The notes beneath the pieces were generated by a model. It had not been told where the DNA came from. It searched no databases and worked only from the letters and a program-made list of their open reading frames with translations. From contig CAJNDS010002684.1 in NCBI GenBank assembly GCA_905221605.1, positions 149,101 to 211,100 of the forward strand: a stretch of DNA of 62,000 nt, given 5' to 3'. This document shows positions 30,438-42,599 of the stretch, piece after piece. Within the stretch, counting starts at the first letter, position 1; every line of letters begins with the position of its first letter. The stretch comes from Symbiodinium natans. Taxonomy: Eukaryota > Sar > Dinophyceae > Suessiales > Symbiodiniaceae. The translations under genes were made by a program, and so were the position numbers.

Positions 30438-33400
30438 TCATACTTTGCCTGGAACAACGCTTGTGAGCATGTGTCTGAGTGACTCGACGTGCAGTCGTTG
30501 AGCCTCTCTCTGGTCCAGGTCAGTCTTCGTTAACGAGAGGCACTCGCACCAAGAGAGCGGTGAATCCGTGTCTGAGGCGTTGAGCATAAAGTCGTTGGGC
30601 AGACACCGTTTGAAGGTACCTGACCAAAGCCCAGAGCTACTGCGGTTCTCGATCCTCAAGCGCACTAGGCCTGTGCAGGTGCAGGTCTGATTGAAGGCCG
30701 CGCATTGGCTCCATTCGGCCCCATTGGCCGTAGTGGGAAGACGATCCAAGGCACCTTCGGCCATTTCATGAATGAAGCTGCGAAAATATTGCAGCTGGGT
30801 CATGACCTCGGCAGGTATAAACTCTGTGTCCGATGGCAGCTTGGAGGACAAGATCTGCACAAAGATCCGCTGGAGATCCCGCTCATCGTCTGAGGTAATC
30901 TTATCGAGCCCTGCGCTCATGACTCCATACACAAGGGTAGACAAGAACTCCGACACCGGGAAGGCATCCGCCTCCGTGGGGCCCAAGAGGTTCTCCTGTC
31001 ACAAACTGAACCTTCGAGTTGAGTTATGCCTCTGCCCCAAGGTTCCCAAGGTCCCCCAAGTGCATGATGAAGGTTTTCCACTAGGATTCGGAAGCTCTCA
31101 GCTCTGCTCCCAGATGCCAAGTCCTGCTTGTGAACCTGCAGAAGACGCTCGAAGCGAAGAGCTTCCTTCAAGAAGATGAAACGAGGCTTAGGGCTCACAT
31201 GGGCTCAGCATTCATTGGCCTTATAGGGCTTAATATGTTGAATGTAAAAGGACAGCAGGACTACGATGGCTGTCCTCGGAACGAAGGTGGTGGCCGATTT
31301 GGGTTCGTTCTTCACAGTGGAGCTCGCATAGTTTTTGGACATATTGGACATGCTTAAAGCCCTGCAAAAACCCGCAGAAATCCGAATTGCAAGGCCTCCA
31401 GCAGGAGCCGCCGGAGTCGGCGCACGAGGTCCGTGAGGTCCACGCTCTCGATGGCCTGGGAAGGGGCGCTGAAACAGAAAGAGAACTTTCGAGCTCGGAC
31501 TGGCTGCGGTGGAACTTCCCGATGGGCTGTCGTAGTTAGCACCGCTCAACGAACAGGGCTTTGTCAATAACCCTTCTCTCCAGCTTCTCAAAGTTTCCGT
31601 TAAAATTGCCAACCACTTCTCTGGCACGATCAACACAAAATCGCGCGCTGGGACAAGTAGAACAACGCAACATATTCTCTGAAACACGCGGCAGCAATGT
31701 GACTTGTCTGCATGGCTGCATCAAGGTGCTTTCCCTATGTCAAGAACGGGGCTGTGCAGGTGACCATATAGGCAATCACAAACTATAAACGCACCTCTGA
31801 AACCAGCGGAAACTGAGATTTTTCAGGCCAAATACACTGGACATTATGCCGTTCAAAAGGAGAAGCTTGTACACTCACCTACGAGAAGGAAAACAGATAC
31901 CAGATCTAGGTGGCTCCCAGCACACAATGTACCCGAAAGAGCTGCTGCCAGCGGGCGCCATCCAACTGGTTGCCATTCACCAAGTATGGCCAGTTAGAGG
32001 CCTCAGATTCCAAAGGGGAAGATTTCAAAGGGGAAGTTGGGCTTGACCTTAATAACAAGCACATGAAACATCAGCCAACAGCCCAAACCCAAACAACCTT
32101 CCTACTCCTACACTGGCCTCATGTGGCAGGGTCTGTAGCATCTTGTAACTTGTAGCCCACAACTTGTACTCTCTGGCAACTCAGATGCTGGTGGGAGCAG
32201 TCCTGAGCTTTGCACACCAGCACACCAACGCCAGGATGTGGCATCGGACCTAAACACTAGCCTGTCAGCCCCAGAAGCCGAACCCAGATGGCTTGCATGA
32301 AGTGCAAGAAATTACTCAATCAGCTCCGAGTTGGACTCTGTCCAAGGGGCCCTGGCTATTCGGGCGAAGGATGCGCAGAATGATGGCCAGAGCCCGTCGC
32401 TGTGTGTCTGCTGGCATCGGTTGCCTTTTGCGAAAGCCAGTGTCCGAGCATGTGTATTTGGGGCGTGGGCAGGGGGGGTTTGCAGGGGGAGGGGGGCCCG
32501 GGTTGTCCTGATGACGAACTAAGATTACATGGACAAATTGCCAAGATATCAACCCAGCTCAATCGCGATTGCCCGCGAAAACTTTCCCGGCATCCGACCT
32601 GGCTCGACGAGACTGGTCCGGGTATTTGTGCAGATAGGTGTTGTTGATCCCTCCGAGGTAGTATACTGCGTTGATACCCATCTCCGGCAGAAATCCGGCC
32701 AGGATGGAGTGCACCGCCCGCCCATAGAGGTTGTAGGATTCCCTCGGGGCCACGGACATCTCCAGCAAATTTCGCTGCACGTCCGCATAGAGGTCGAGCT
32801 GCTGCTCCCAGTAGGCCAGAGGGTCTGCAGACAGGTCATAGTCCAAGCAAGACCTGACAGGCACAACTACACATTTCGTGAAGGAACATAGAAAGCTTCT
32901 GTATAGCAGTGCAAGTATCTACTCTAGCTTGGAACAAACCAACTCGTCAGGCCATTGAAGCACAGCATCGGGTCTTCGCCCAAATAAAGGTCGTCGTCGT
33001 AGCAGGTTTGCATGCCCTCGGCGAGCCTGCGGACATCCTGCACCGTTGTCATGCACGTGAGGCAATGAATCGTGATGAAAGCCAATATGCGGTGGCAAGG
33101 CCGTGCGGCCGCCGGCCACATGCCCTAACAATCAAGCACACGCAACGCGCGAAAGCCTAATCCGTCGTGCGCGTGTGCAGCAAAAAAATCATCACTGTGA
33201 GTCCTCTAGTACTTTTTCGAGGCCAGGATCATTAGCTGGACTCTGCATATGTGTGTAGCCATAGCGGATGACGAGCTTGTCGTACTCGCCAATGGTCGGA
33301 GACCTGGGACCAGCTGCAGTTTACAATGGCCAAAAGGAGGTCTTGTGAAGCATTGATTTGCCCAATCGCTTCAGCACCCGAAATAGGTGGGGTGGACAAC

Positions 33401-36400
33401 CAGACCGTACAGCCAGTGTCCGACAAGCTCACTTGTTTTTTGGGACGTCAAGCGAATTCCGACCATTGTATGGTCTTGGTCGGTACTAACGATTACAGCT
33501 TCATTGCGGGAACATGGGTGCCTGGCTTCCGAGTGAACCTTAAGCCTTAGCTCTTCGGCAGCCGAGCTTCCAAACGTGCGTCAGTGCTTCCCCAGGCCTG
33601 GGGAGGTTCACGGGGACGTAGTCCATAACGCTTGCCTCAAAAGGCAGCAAATCACAACTTGAAAGGAATGATACATACCGTTTGTGCCCTTGTGAGTGCA
33701 AGAACTGCTGACCTCAGCACAAGCAACGTCCTGACGATGGTGGACTACCGTCCAACCAACCCGTCCCCTTCCCGTCCCCACCCCCAAGGTGGCTTCTGAG
33801 CCCAGATTGCAGAATCTGTCGTTCAACGCAGGACTCTGCGGATTGTAAGGTGCCGCCGTGGCACCGTAGTGCCATGCAGGGCTGTGCAGTGAAAGTCTCT
33901 GAGGCAGTCCTGGCCTGGAAAGAAATGAAAAGAGGAAACATGAAAACTTTGCACGAATGGCCGAGGCTTGCCAAATGCTTCCAAGGCATCTTGCAACTGC
34001 CCTTTCATGTGCATGTACAGGCTGAGCAAACATGCCTGCGTATTCTTCCTGTCCACTTCCAAGCCAAACCGACCATGCCCCAAGCCACTCCCACTTACAA
34101 CTCACGACCATGGACTGGGGCAAGACTTGGAGAAGCTATTTCGTCACTCTCGCAGGAACATCCGCAGTGCCGCAATGAAATGAATTGGCTCAGCACAACT
34201 CTCCAGATCTTGGACTGAGGTGATGGCTGACTCCGAGAGAGCCCTTGAAGTTATGCCGCAATCCCAGGCAGTGGCCGACCTGGGAAGTAAAGCCAAGGAC
34301 TTCATGCCAAAATGTGTTGAAGAGGCCTCTACGATTCTACGGGTGCCTCTATGGCTCCATGGGCGTTTTGTGGGCCCGCCCCGATCACTGAGGGGGCACG
34401 GTGAAGTCCGAGGGTGATCAGTCGTGACCGCGGAACTTTTGGTTCTGCGAGGATCACACATTGTGTCCTCTAAGTGGTCTTGCCTCTGTTTGTTCAGCAT
34501 CTGGAACCCCCAGCGCTGCCTCATGTGTGACGATCTCCTGCAGCCCAGAGCCCAGCAGCGCCTCCGGCGATCGCTGTGAACTCTGCAATCTTTTGCCACA
34601 AGGGCTGCTATTGATGCTATTGCTGCTATTGTGGAAACACATGGCTGCGATGACATGAGTCAAACCCACGTGTCTCGTCACCAGACACGACCGTCACCGT
34701 TGAACGAGATTGTGCTCAGGACATGAGTCCGACGAGTCCGACTCAGACCGACGAGACCGCCGAGACCGAGAGCACGCTGAGCTCCGACCTCCACCACTGC
34801 CCCTGGATGACGAGGAACGAGAGACGTGAGAGCCGCCCCCCCCCCCCCCCCCCACCTCCCCGAAACGTGGCGCCACAACGCATCCCCCTCGTCGGACTGC
34901 GTGGTCGCTGTGTGCACCCCCTAAACCCTGAGGCAACAAGAACTCTGTGCTGTGTGACGGATCAACACCAAGCCTCTATGAACTTGACCCAGGAACTGAG
35001 AATATGACAATAGCGAACTGTTACCGCCGCACCTAACAATGTGACACGACCCCAGAAACATGCCAACTTGCCCTTGCCTCAAAGGTTCCAAGATAGCTGC
35101 AACTTTTGTGGTTGAAACAATCCCAATGACCTGACTGTCGCTAGCATGGGCTAGCCGTGCGCTCCTGAAGCTCATTGCTTGGCAGCCGCTTCTGCATGTA
35201 GGCCTCGCTTGACATCTCGTTTGACGTCTCGCTTGACAGCCCTAGACTCGAGAAAAGGCGTTACTAAACTTCATGGTCACACGGTCGTTGAAACTCCAGC
35301 ATTCACCCGCAAGCCAACAGCCCAAAAGAGATGAAGCCGTAATTGAAGGCCTTGTGAACTAGTGAAACCACCAAGGTTGACGAATATCGACAATTACTCT
35401 CATCCAGCCAGCGTGGCAGCAGCAAATCCGAAGCTTCGGGATTTCCGGTCTGCGCTCCCCTGCTGAAGAAGCTCAAGGATCCTGCGGCTCCGGAGCATGA
35501 CTCAATGAAGATTCCACAAGACACAATTTCATCACATTTCATGGCATTTTCATACATTTTCATGGATTTACATTTTCATACATTTTCATACGTTTTCATA
35601 CATTTTCGTACATGTCTACCACACCTCCACATATCATCTCCGGAATATCGCAGGGTTGGCCACCCTCCGTCCTGCGCAGTGGGGTTTTTCCAGGCTCTAC
35701 GAGCCCTTGCTGCATGAGCACCGACACCGATGGTGTCTTGCTGAGGAAGTTGGTGAAGTTCACCCACTCCATCTGGACACGTGGACATGCAAGAGTACCT
35801 ACTACCGTTAGCGTTGCTGCTGCTTGGACTTCCTGTTGCTTCACCTTCCGAAGACAAGTTAAGTTTTACCGCTGATCCATACCATCTCATCATATAGGCA
35901 CAGCACCTCCCTGACGCCTTCCCACAGCGTTTAGGGCTTGGTTTGCAAACCACAATCGCCTCAAGCTCGTCCAGGTAAGACTTCACCCAAGAGTCTCCCA
36001 TGATCACGTCGCATTTCAGAATCTCCCCACTTCTGGGATCGACCTGGCAGACGCGCCATGAAGACTCAACATGATGCGAACATCTTCGGATAGGGACCAT
36101 GCTCGGACATGCGGTGAATTCGGGATTCTCGGAGCACCTTGAAGCCTTAGAGGGCCCTGGAAGCGGCGCTTTTGCTGGGGCATAGGTGCATGGCAAGGCC
36201 CACGACAACCTGACTATACAGTATGGCCTAAACATGTCAAGCAGGTGAAGATACACCTTGACAGTTCGGAAAAACACCCATACTTCAAGTCACTTAGTTG
36301 GGGCAAACAAGCAGCAAGAGACATGCCGATTGGCAAGACATGCTTGCCGCTTGCCTGAAAGACTAGGCACGTTTACGAACGCCAAAGCAGTCAAAACCCG

Positions 36401-39364
36401 TATGATTACACGCCCCTTCTATCCTCATAATCAAAGGGAGCCCGGGAGCCCGCTGGGGCCTCACGGTACCAAAGCCGCATCTGGACGAAGCCCCAAGACT
36501 TTAGCCCCAACTTTAGATAGGAACAACTCTTCTCACATTCTCCGCAGCAGCTGCACAGGATACGATGAAGGAACTTCAGGGTGGTCCGAGAGCTTGCAGA
36601 GAAAACAGAAAGTCAGAGCAGATGCTTTGCGCCCCGCCTTTGCGATGCCCATGCTGAGGGTCTCCTGTCTAAGACACAAGATTGAACTGGCGATGCTGAT
36701 GTGGATGATTGTCAAAACCTTTGGCGGGCTGAAAACGATGCCCACGACGGAAAGGCTTTTTCATGCACAGGTGTAGGTGAGGGGCACAGACGGGCACAGA
36801 TGACATGGATGGGGAAAAGGTCTGGCCAATGACTTCTGGCCTCAGAAACATCCCAGGTGATGGCACTGAAGCGCACATCGGACATGTCGTAGTCATCTGG
36901 CCAATCCTGATGCAGCTCTTGGGGGGAAGAGGCTGAACCTCTAGCCCCGCACATGCCAGAATCAAAGCGAAGCGTGTTACAAGGACAAGTACGCTACACC
37001 CGTCACCGCACAATACCATACAGCATTGCAAGATATTCGCCAATGCCAGAGAACGGCACTTAGAACAAAGAGCACTTTTGGTCACAACTAGGTCTCCTTG
37101 AAGGAGCCCTGACGCCCCAGGATCTGCTCCCGAGTTGATGTCTTTGTGCGCATGCAGGTCTTGGGATCTTGAGAAATCACTCTTCATCTAGCAAGCATTC
37201 AATGTATTGCGGTCCAGCCCAGCGGGTGGGTGAGGGCGGAGGGTGGGGGGCAGGGAGCGATGGAGGGAAGGGCGAAGGGAGCGGAGGGGGTCCAAAAATC
37301 ATGATCTCTTTAGGACTGCTACTGCAACACGAGCCTTTGATGGGATCTTGCGCACTTGATCTTGTGTTTAGAAAACTAGGGTGGCAACGGACACCCTTCC
37401 AAACTCATCTCAACACTCCTTCTACAAACCCACATCCCGTTCCCTGCTGCTGGCAGTTGTAAGCAGCACGAAAAAACCAAAAAAGCTTGCCTCGTCTCCA
37501 GGCAGGATGGCCCGCACGGCGGCCGGCCGCTCAATCAAAGTGAAGGCTTCATTCCAAGCTTCGATACCCTTCCTCAGAATGCACGAAATAACTCTGGTGT
37601 GTTGCTGCATGCGCTTTGTTCTAGCCGATATAAGAAGTGATCCTCGGCATTCCTAGTCATCCTCGTGCGAAAGCGACTGACAACTCAGTAAGCTATCAGT
37701 TTACACAAATGCCTTCAGCTCGACCGGACGGTCTCGAAGGATACAGGACGACGACTCAAGCATCCAAGCAAGGAGTGACCGGAAATGTGACATTCCCTCC
37801 CAGATTCTTGAAGTATGGACGCCATCGCAGGGGCACGCTCGGATCGACGTAGAAGCCTGGTGGGCGATCCACTTGACACAAAAGTACTGGGCACAAGGAA
37901 TGCGATTTGAGCACGGGGGCTGGACATGGGCCATTTCAAAGCTGGGCTGCGAATCGTGTGATCCGGCAGCCGCCGCAGGTTATACCTGGAGAACTGTCCG
38001 AAGCCCATTGACCCCACGTGTCAGTGAAATCAGGACCATCTTTAAGACATGTGAACATATGTGAACATGCCCTGACAGAGTCGTAGAAGGAAGCGGAAGA
38101 GTTGTGAAGTCCACACCCTCAACAGCTCCGAAAGCCGACAAGCCATAGCTGCTGCAAAGACTCCTCCAAATCATGGAAACATGGCTGTCCACAGCTTCGC
38201 TTAGCTTTTGTCGCACCTGCTGCAGACAGGAAACGAAAGCTCTTGCTGATTCTAGCTCAGCAGCACGTAGTTCAGTTGCTTGCAGGATAAATGCAGCAGG
38301 TACTACTAGCCACATCGTTGAAGTGGGGAGTAGCTTGAAAGATCGGGCATCACGTATGAGTTCCAAACCATGCCCCGCCATCAAGCCCCCTTGCCCCGCC
38401 CCCCCTCCCCGGCCTGCTTTCTGTGGCTGCCTTTGTCTCGGTACTGAGTGTCGAAGTAGAGCAAGCGGTCGTCATTCTCTCGGGCCGCCATGGGCACCTC
38501 TGGGAGCAAAACCATAGTGTAGCCCACGCGCAGCAGTGGCACACGTGGGCCATAGTCTACGGTGATGTCCAGGTTGGTGGGATAGTCCTTGGCCTTGATG
38601 ATCGTTGTCTCGAAACCGAGGGTGGAGGTGTCAACCACGAAGAAGCCAAGCTCGAGAAGAGTGCTCATATCCACAATGACGCGCTCTTGCCCGCTTGTCC
38701 CGCTTGTCCCGCTTGTCCCGCTTGTGCAGTGGAGCCGAGGCACGGAAGCCTGCAGCCCATTCCCGACCCCAGCTCGAAGGGCGTAGACCGATTGAGGATC
38801 CGAGGTCCTCAAGTCCATGGCCGGCTTATACACATCCACGCTGCGACCGTCTGCTGACAGGCGAAGCTCCAGCAAAGTGGAGCTAGTGTCTTCCAATGGG
38901 GTTGCGCGCTCGGCAAGCAGCCCTTGATCGTCTGTGTAGGCACCTTCTTTGAAGAGAGCCATGACCAGAACCTGAACCTTGGCTCTGTTGGCCAATACGT
39001 TTGTCAAGTCCAGCACCAGGTTATCCGGATTATTGGCACTGCCGGCCGCATTGGCTCGGCCCAGCCTAAACATGTTAGGACTGCTGTTCTCACAGATCTG
39101 CGGCAGCGAAACGCAGTCTGGAAACAAGCTCGGGCACGGAGCCTTCCCTGTGCGCACCTTTGACAGCATAGCGGACGAGTGACCTCCATCGTCCTCACCC
39201 AGAGACTGCAGATTTAGCCCCATCTGCAAAAAAGTGGGAAACTCAGGGATCTCGCCTGTCCGGCATTCCTTGTCTTCGCCCGTGCTGGAAGCAGATACTG
39301 GTAATGGAACCCTCTTCAACGACAGCAGTAGCCCAAAGTACACAACAGCACGTACGGCTGCCAT
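30438..39364 (-). CDS. Secreted zinc metalloprotease, DUF5117/DUF4953 (Met-zincin) family, multi-exon
   Basis: Exon 1 (38431-39364) starts at ATG 39364 with a signal-peptide-like leader (MAAVRAVVYFGLLLSL) and holds the VGYTMVLLPEVPMA block of the DUF5117 region. Later exons keep reading phase: 37808-37871 (FYVDPSVPLRWRPYF), 37491-37572 (KGIEAWNEAF), 36850-36915, 35960-36064 (VDPRSGEIL), 35625-35772 (3' end tentative), one ending at 34520 (LQEIVTHE), 34232-34279 (VGHCLGLRHNFKGSLG), 33598-33635 (ASVMDYVPVN), 33204-33303 (IGEYDKLVIRYGY), 32967-33037, and one from 32853 to about 32620 (DPLAYWEQQL, YLGGINN). The zinc site HEVGHCLGLRH and the Met-turn SVMDY are intact. Donors are GC, GA or GT. More C-terminal exons lie at about 31030-31660 and 30440-30995, limits unclear. 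The protein should be exported and cleave peptides. Best-known relatives are bacterial. Confidence 0.8.
34834..34856 (+). repeat. Poly-C tract
   Basis: A run of about 20 C followed by CCTCCCC, inside an intron region of the metalloprotease gene. Confidence 0.9.
35529..35612. repeat. Tandem repeat, CATTTTCATA 10-bp unit
   Basis: About eight imperfect copies of a 10-bp unit, just downstream (in the gene's sense) of the exon at 35625-35772. Confidence 0.85.
38689..38724 (-). repeat. In-frame 9-bp coding repeat (Thr-Ser-Gly)
   Basis: Four near-identical 9-bp units in exon 1 of the metalloprotease encode TSG repeats (about TSGTSGTSGTSG). Because the unit is a multiple of three, copy number can change without breaking the frame. 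Confidence 0.85.
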
Positions 39365-40880
39365 GTCATCGGGCAAGGCCGTGACCTAGCGGGGTTTCTA
39401 GTCACGAAATGGAGCTGAACGGCGAAGGCAGTACACTCACGCGCAGAAAGCAAAACCTTCGCTCTGAAGGTTGCTTCCTGCATTCAACTCCAAGTAGCCG
39501 AACAGCTAAGTAGCCCATAAGAATTGTCTGAAACCGACTCCCGCAACATCCACCATAATGGCTCTTGAAAGCACTGCAAAGCAAAGTAACAAAAAAGAAA
39601 AAAACAAAACGCCAGTACGAGTTGCAACTTTCCCCAGTCATGCTCAGGCCCACGCATGAGTCCACACCTTGTGGGGCACCCCTGGCAGAGAGTATGGGAG
39701 TATCGACCATGGGTGACCATGGGCCAGGTTGGCGCACCTTCTTTGATCTCCGTCAGTCTTGCATCACATCACCGACATGTGCAAAACACGAGCATTAACG
39801 CCTCCGGGCACGTCATCCTTTGGATGTCAGCACCGCAGCTTGCAAACAAACAGTTAAACTAATACCCAAGCAGCCCAAGCAACTCTGGGGGTCATCTGGG
39901 CTCTAAGGAAGTTGACGTAATTGCCCAACATCCCAGCGCCACGACCAATCAAACAGTTGAGCCGTTCTTCGCGGCAAAATGGTAGACGGTAAAAACGTAC
40001 ATTCAGGGTACATTTCAGTACCAAAGTTTGGTGGTCTCAGTCATAAGGCGTCACAACCTGCACGTGCAGGCCCATCCTTGGGGCAGGATTGCGTCTCTGT
40101 GGAGGGCTGCAACATGTTGCAACTCTTGAAGAGATGAGGCACTGCTGCTGGCTGTAGATTCCGAACCATCCTGAGCAGATGGCACGGGTTGTCAAAAACA
40201 AACATCCTGGCCAGGTGAAGCTGCCATCTTTGCTCGAAAGCTTAGGCCCGTATTTGCTTAGGTTCGCAAAAATTTTGCAAAGCCGGCCCCCGTGCGAAGC
40301 TGTTTTCGCCGAGCGGCCAGGATCATCCCAGGCCTTGCGGCACCACCAAACTAGCGGCTAGCGTCCTACAGAATCCTTTATGGTCCGGGCATTCAAAGCG
40401 TTTACGCTTCTTCCAGGCCACCTTTAAGGCAAATTAGGATGACTAGGACCTTGAGGTTTTGCGGAATGCTGGGGTTGGGGAGGCTCTCCTTGCTTTGCAG
40501 AAATCTTTGGAAAACATTTGAGACGCCTTGGGACGGGGCTTGCTCTACTCAGTTGCTGTACTCCTTCAAGTGTTTGCATGCTTTTTGTGCTTCTTGTCAG
40601 TGTCTGTCTGAGTCAGCGTTGCAATTTTGCTGACTGTCATTGAGGACAAGGCGGCTACTAGCGAGCTTTGTCGCAGCCAAGGCTCAGCAATGGCCATTCC
40701 GCTTTCTCGGAAGTGGTTTGCCCTTGCTGGCGCGCACAGTAGAAGCAAGGCATGGAAGAGAAGCCAAGCACATTCCCCACGACCAATCCAAGGCACACAA
40801 ACTTGTAGTACTCTCGGACCTTCTCATCCTCGCGATCCCACTGTCGGTCCATTTTGCGACCAACACCTCAGCACCCACAA
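39365..40880. other. Region between metalloprotease 5' end and AAC-rich array
   Basis: No complete gene. The minus strand at about 40800-40835 reads REDEKVREYYKFV, which could be a late exon of the GH5 gene at 42.6-49.1 kb; not proven. The metalloprotease promoter should lie just above 39364. Confidence 0.3.
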
Positions 40881-40884
40881 GCTC

Positions 40885-42392
40885 ACCATGACCACCACCT
40901 CCACAACTACCACCACAACCACCACCACAACCACCACAACCACAACCACCACAACCCAGTATGCACTTCGAACAACAAACACAACAACCAAGCAACAACC
41001 ACCAAACAACAACAACCTAACAACAACCACCAAACAACAACCCCCAAACAACAACCACCAAACAACAACAACCTAACAACAACAACCTAACAACAACCAC
41101 CAAACAACAACCACCAAACCACAACCACCAAACAACAACCACCAAACGACAACCACCCAGCAACCACCAAGCAACCACCAAGCAACCACCAAGCAACCAC
41201 CAAGCAACCACCAAGCAACCACCAAGCAACGACCAAGCAACCACCAAGCAACCACCAAGCAACCACCAAGCAACCACCAAGCAACCAACCAAGCAACCAC
41301 CAAGCAACCAACCAAACAACCAGGCAAGCAACCAACCAAGCAACCAACCAAGCAACCAAACAAGCAGTCAAACAAGCAACCAAACAAGCAACAAATCAAG
41401 CAAACAAGCAAGCAAACAAGCAAGCAAACAAGCAAGCAAACAAGCAGGCAAACAAGCAGGCAAACAAGCAAGCAAACAAGCAGGCAAACAAGCAAGCAAA
41501 CAAGCAAGCCAACCAAGCAAACCAACCAAGCAACCAAGCAAGCAACCAAGCAAGCAACCAAGCAAGCAACCAAGCAAGCAAGCAAGCAAGCAACCAAGCA
41601 ACCAACCAAGCAACCAACCAACCAACCAACCAAGCAACCAAGCAACCAAGCAACCAAGCAACCAAGCAACCAAGCAACCAAGCAACCAAGCAACCAAGCA
41701 ACCAAGCAACCAACCAACCAACCAACCAAACAACCAAACAACCAAACAACCAAACAACCAAACAACCAAACAACCAAACAACCAAACAACCAAACAACCA
41801 AACAACCAAACAACCAAACAAGCAAACAAGCAAACAAGCAAACAACCAACCAACCAACCAACCAACCAAGCAACCAAGCAACCAAGCAACCAAGCAACCA
41901 AGCAACCAAGCAACCAAGCAACCAAGCAACCAAGCAACCAAGCAACCAAGCAACCAAGCAACCAACCAACCAACCAACCAAACAACCAAACAACCAACCT
42001 ACATACCAACCAACCAAGCAACCAAGCAACCAATCAACCAAGCAACCAAGCAACCAAGCAATCAAGCAACCAAACAACCAAACAACCAAACAACCAAACA
42101 AAGAAACAAACAACAACAGCAACCACAACCACCACAACCACCACGACCACCACCACCACCACCACCACCACCACCACCACAGCCACAACCACAACCACGA
42201 TTTTCCACCATGACCACCACCACGACCACCACCACCACCACCACAACCACAACCACAACCGCAACCACAACCACAACCACCACCACCACCACCACCACCA
42301 CCACCACCACCACCACCACAACCACCACAACCACTACCACAGCCACAACCACAACCACAACGACAACTATCGGTATCGATACTTCCATTTAG
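40885..42392. repeat. 1.5-kb T-depleted repeat: AAC/ACC and CAACCAAG arrays
   Basis: Zones follow one another: (ACC)n and (AACAACC)n, then AAGCAACCACC units, CAAACAAGCAAG units, long (AACCAAGC)n and (AAACAACC)n, then (CCA)n and (ACAACC)n. The plus strand has very little T; the minus strand reads (GGTTGCTT)n-type G/T-rich sequence. Long Trp/Leu/Val/Gly-rich frames across it are artefacts. It may lie within a GH5 intron. Confidence 0.9.
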
Positions 42393-42599
42393 GCATGGTG
42401 CAATGTAGAAGCACCTTGGCAAATCCCTACACAAGTCCTCGGCACCCTTGTGCGTCACTGATTCATGCAAGCCGGCGAAAGCTAAGACCGTCAAACTAAG
42501 TCACATGGAATATGTTGCTTCACAGTTCTTTTTGCGTGCCATATCCAAATGGACCTCTCAAAGAGCTTCATACAGCACTTGCGCCACACGCCGTGCAAC

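Noticed and set aside
34012-34083. Minus-strand GHGRFGLEVDRK as the metalloprotease zinc site.
   Set aside because: It lacks a phase-compatible acceptor; the true continuation VGHCLGLRHNF was found at 34232-34279.
34220-34417. Protein-like plus-strand frame MADSERALEVMPQSQAVADL.
   Set aside because: It is antisense to the metalloprotease exon with the VGHCLGLRHNF motif, which explains the open frame.
41073-42494. A 473-codon Cys/Leu/Trp/Val-rich frame.
   Set aside because: It is translation of the CAACCAAG/AAC/ACC repeat in all frames.
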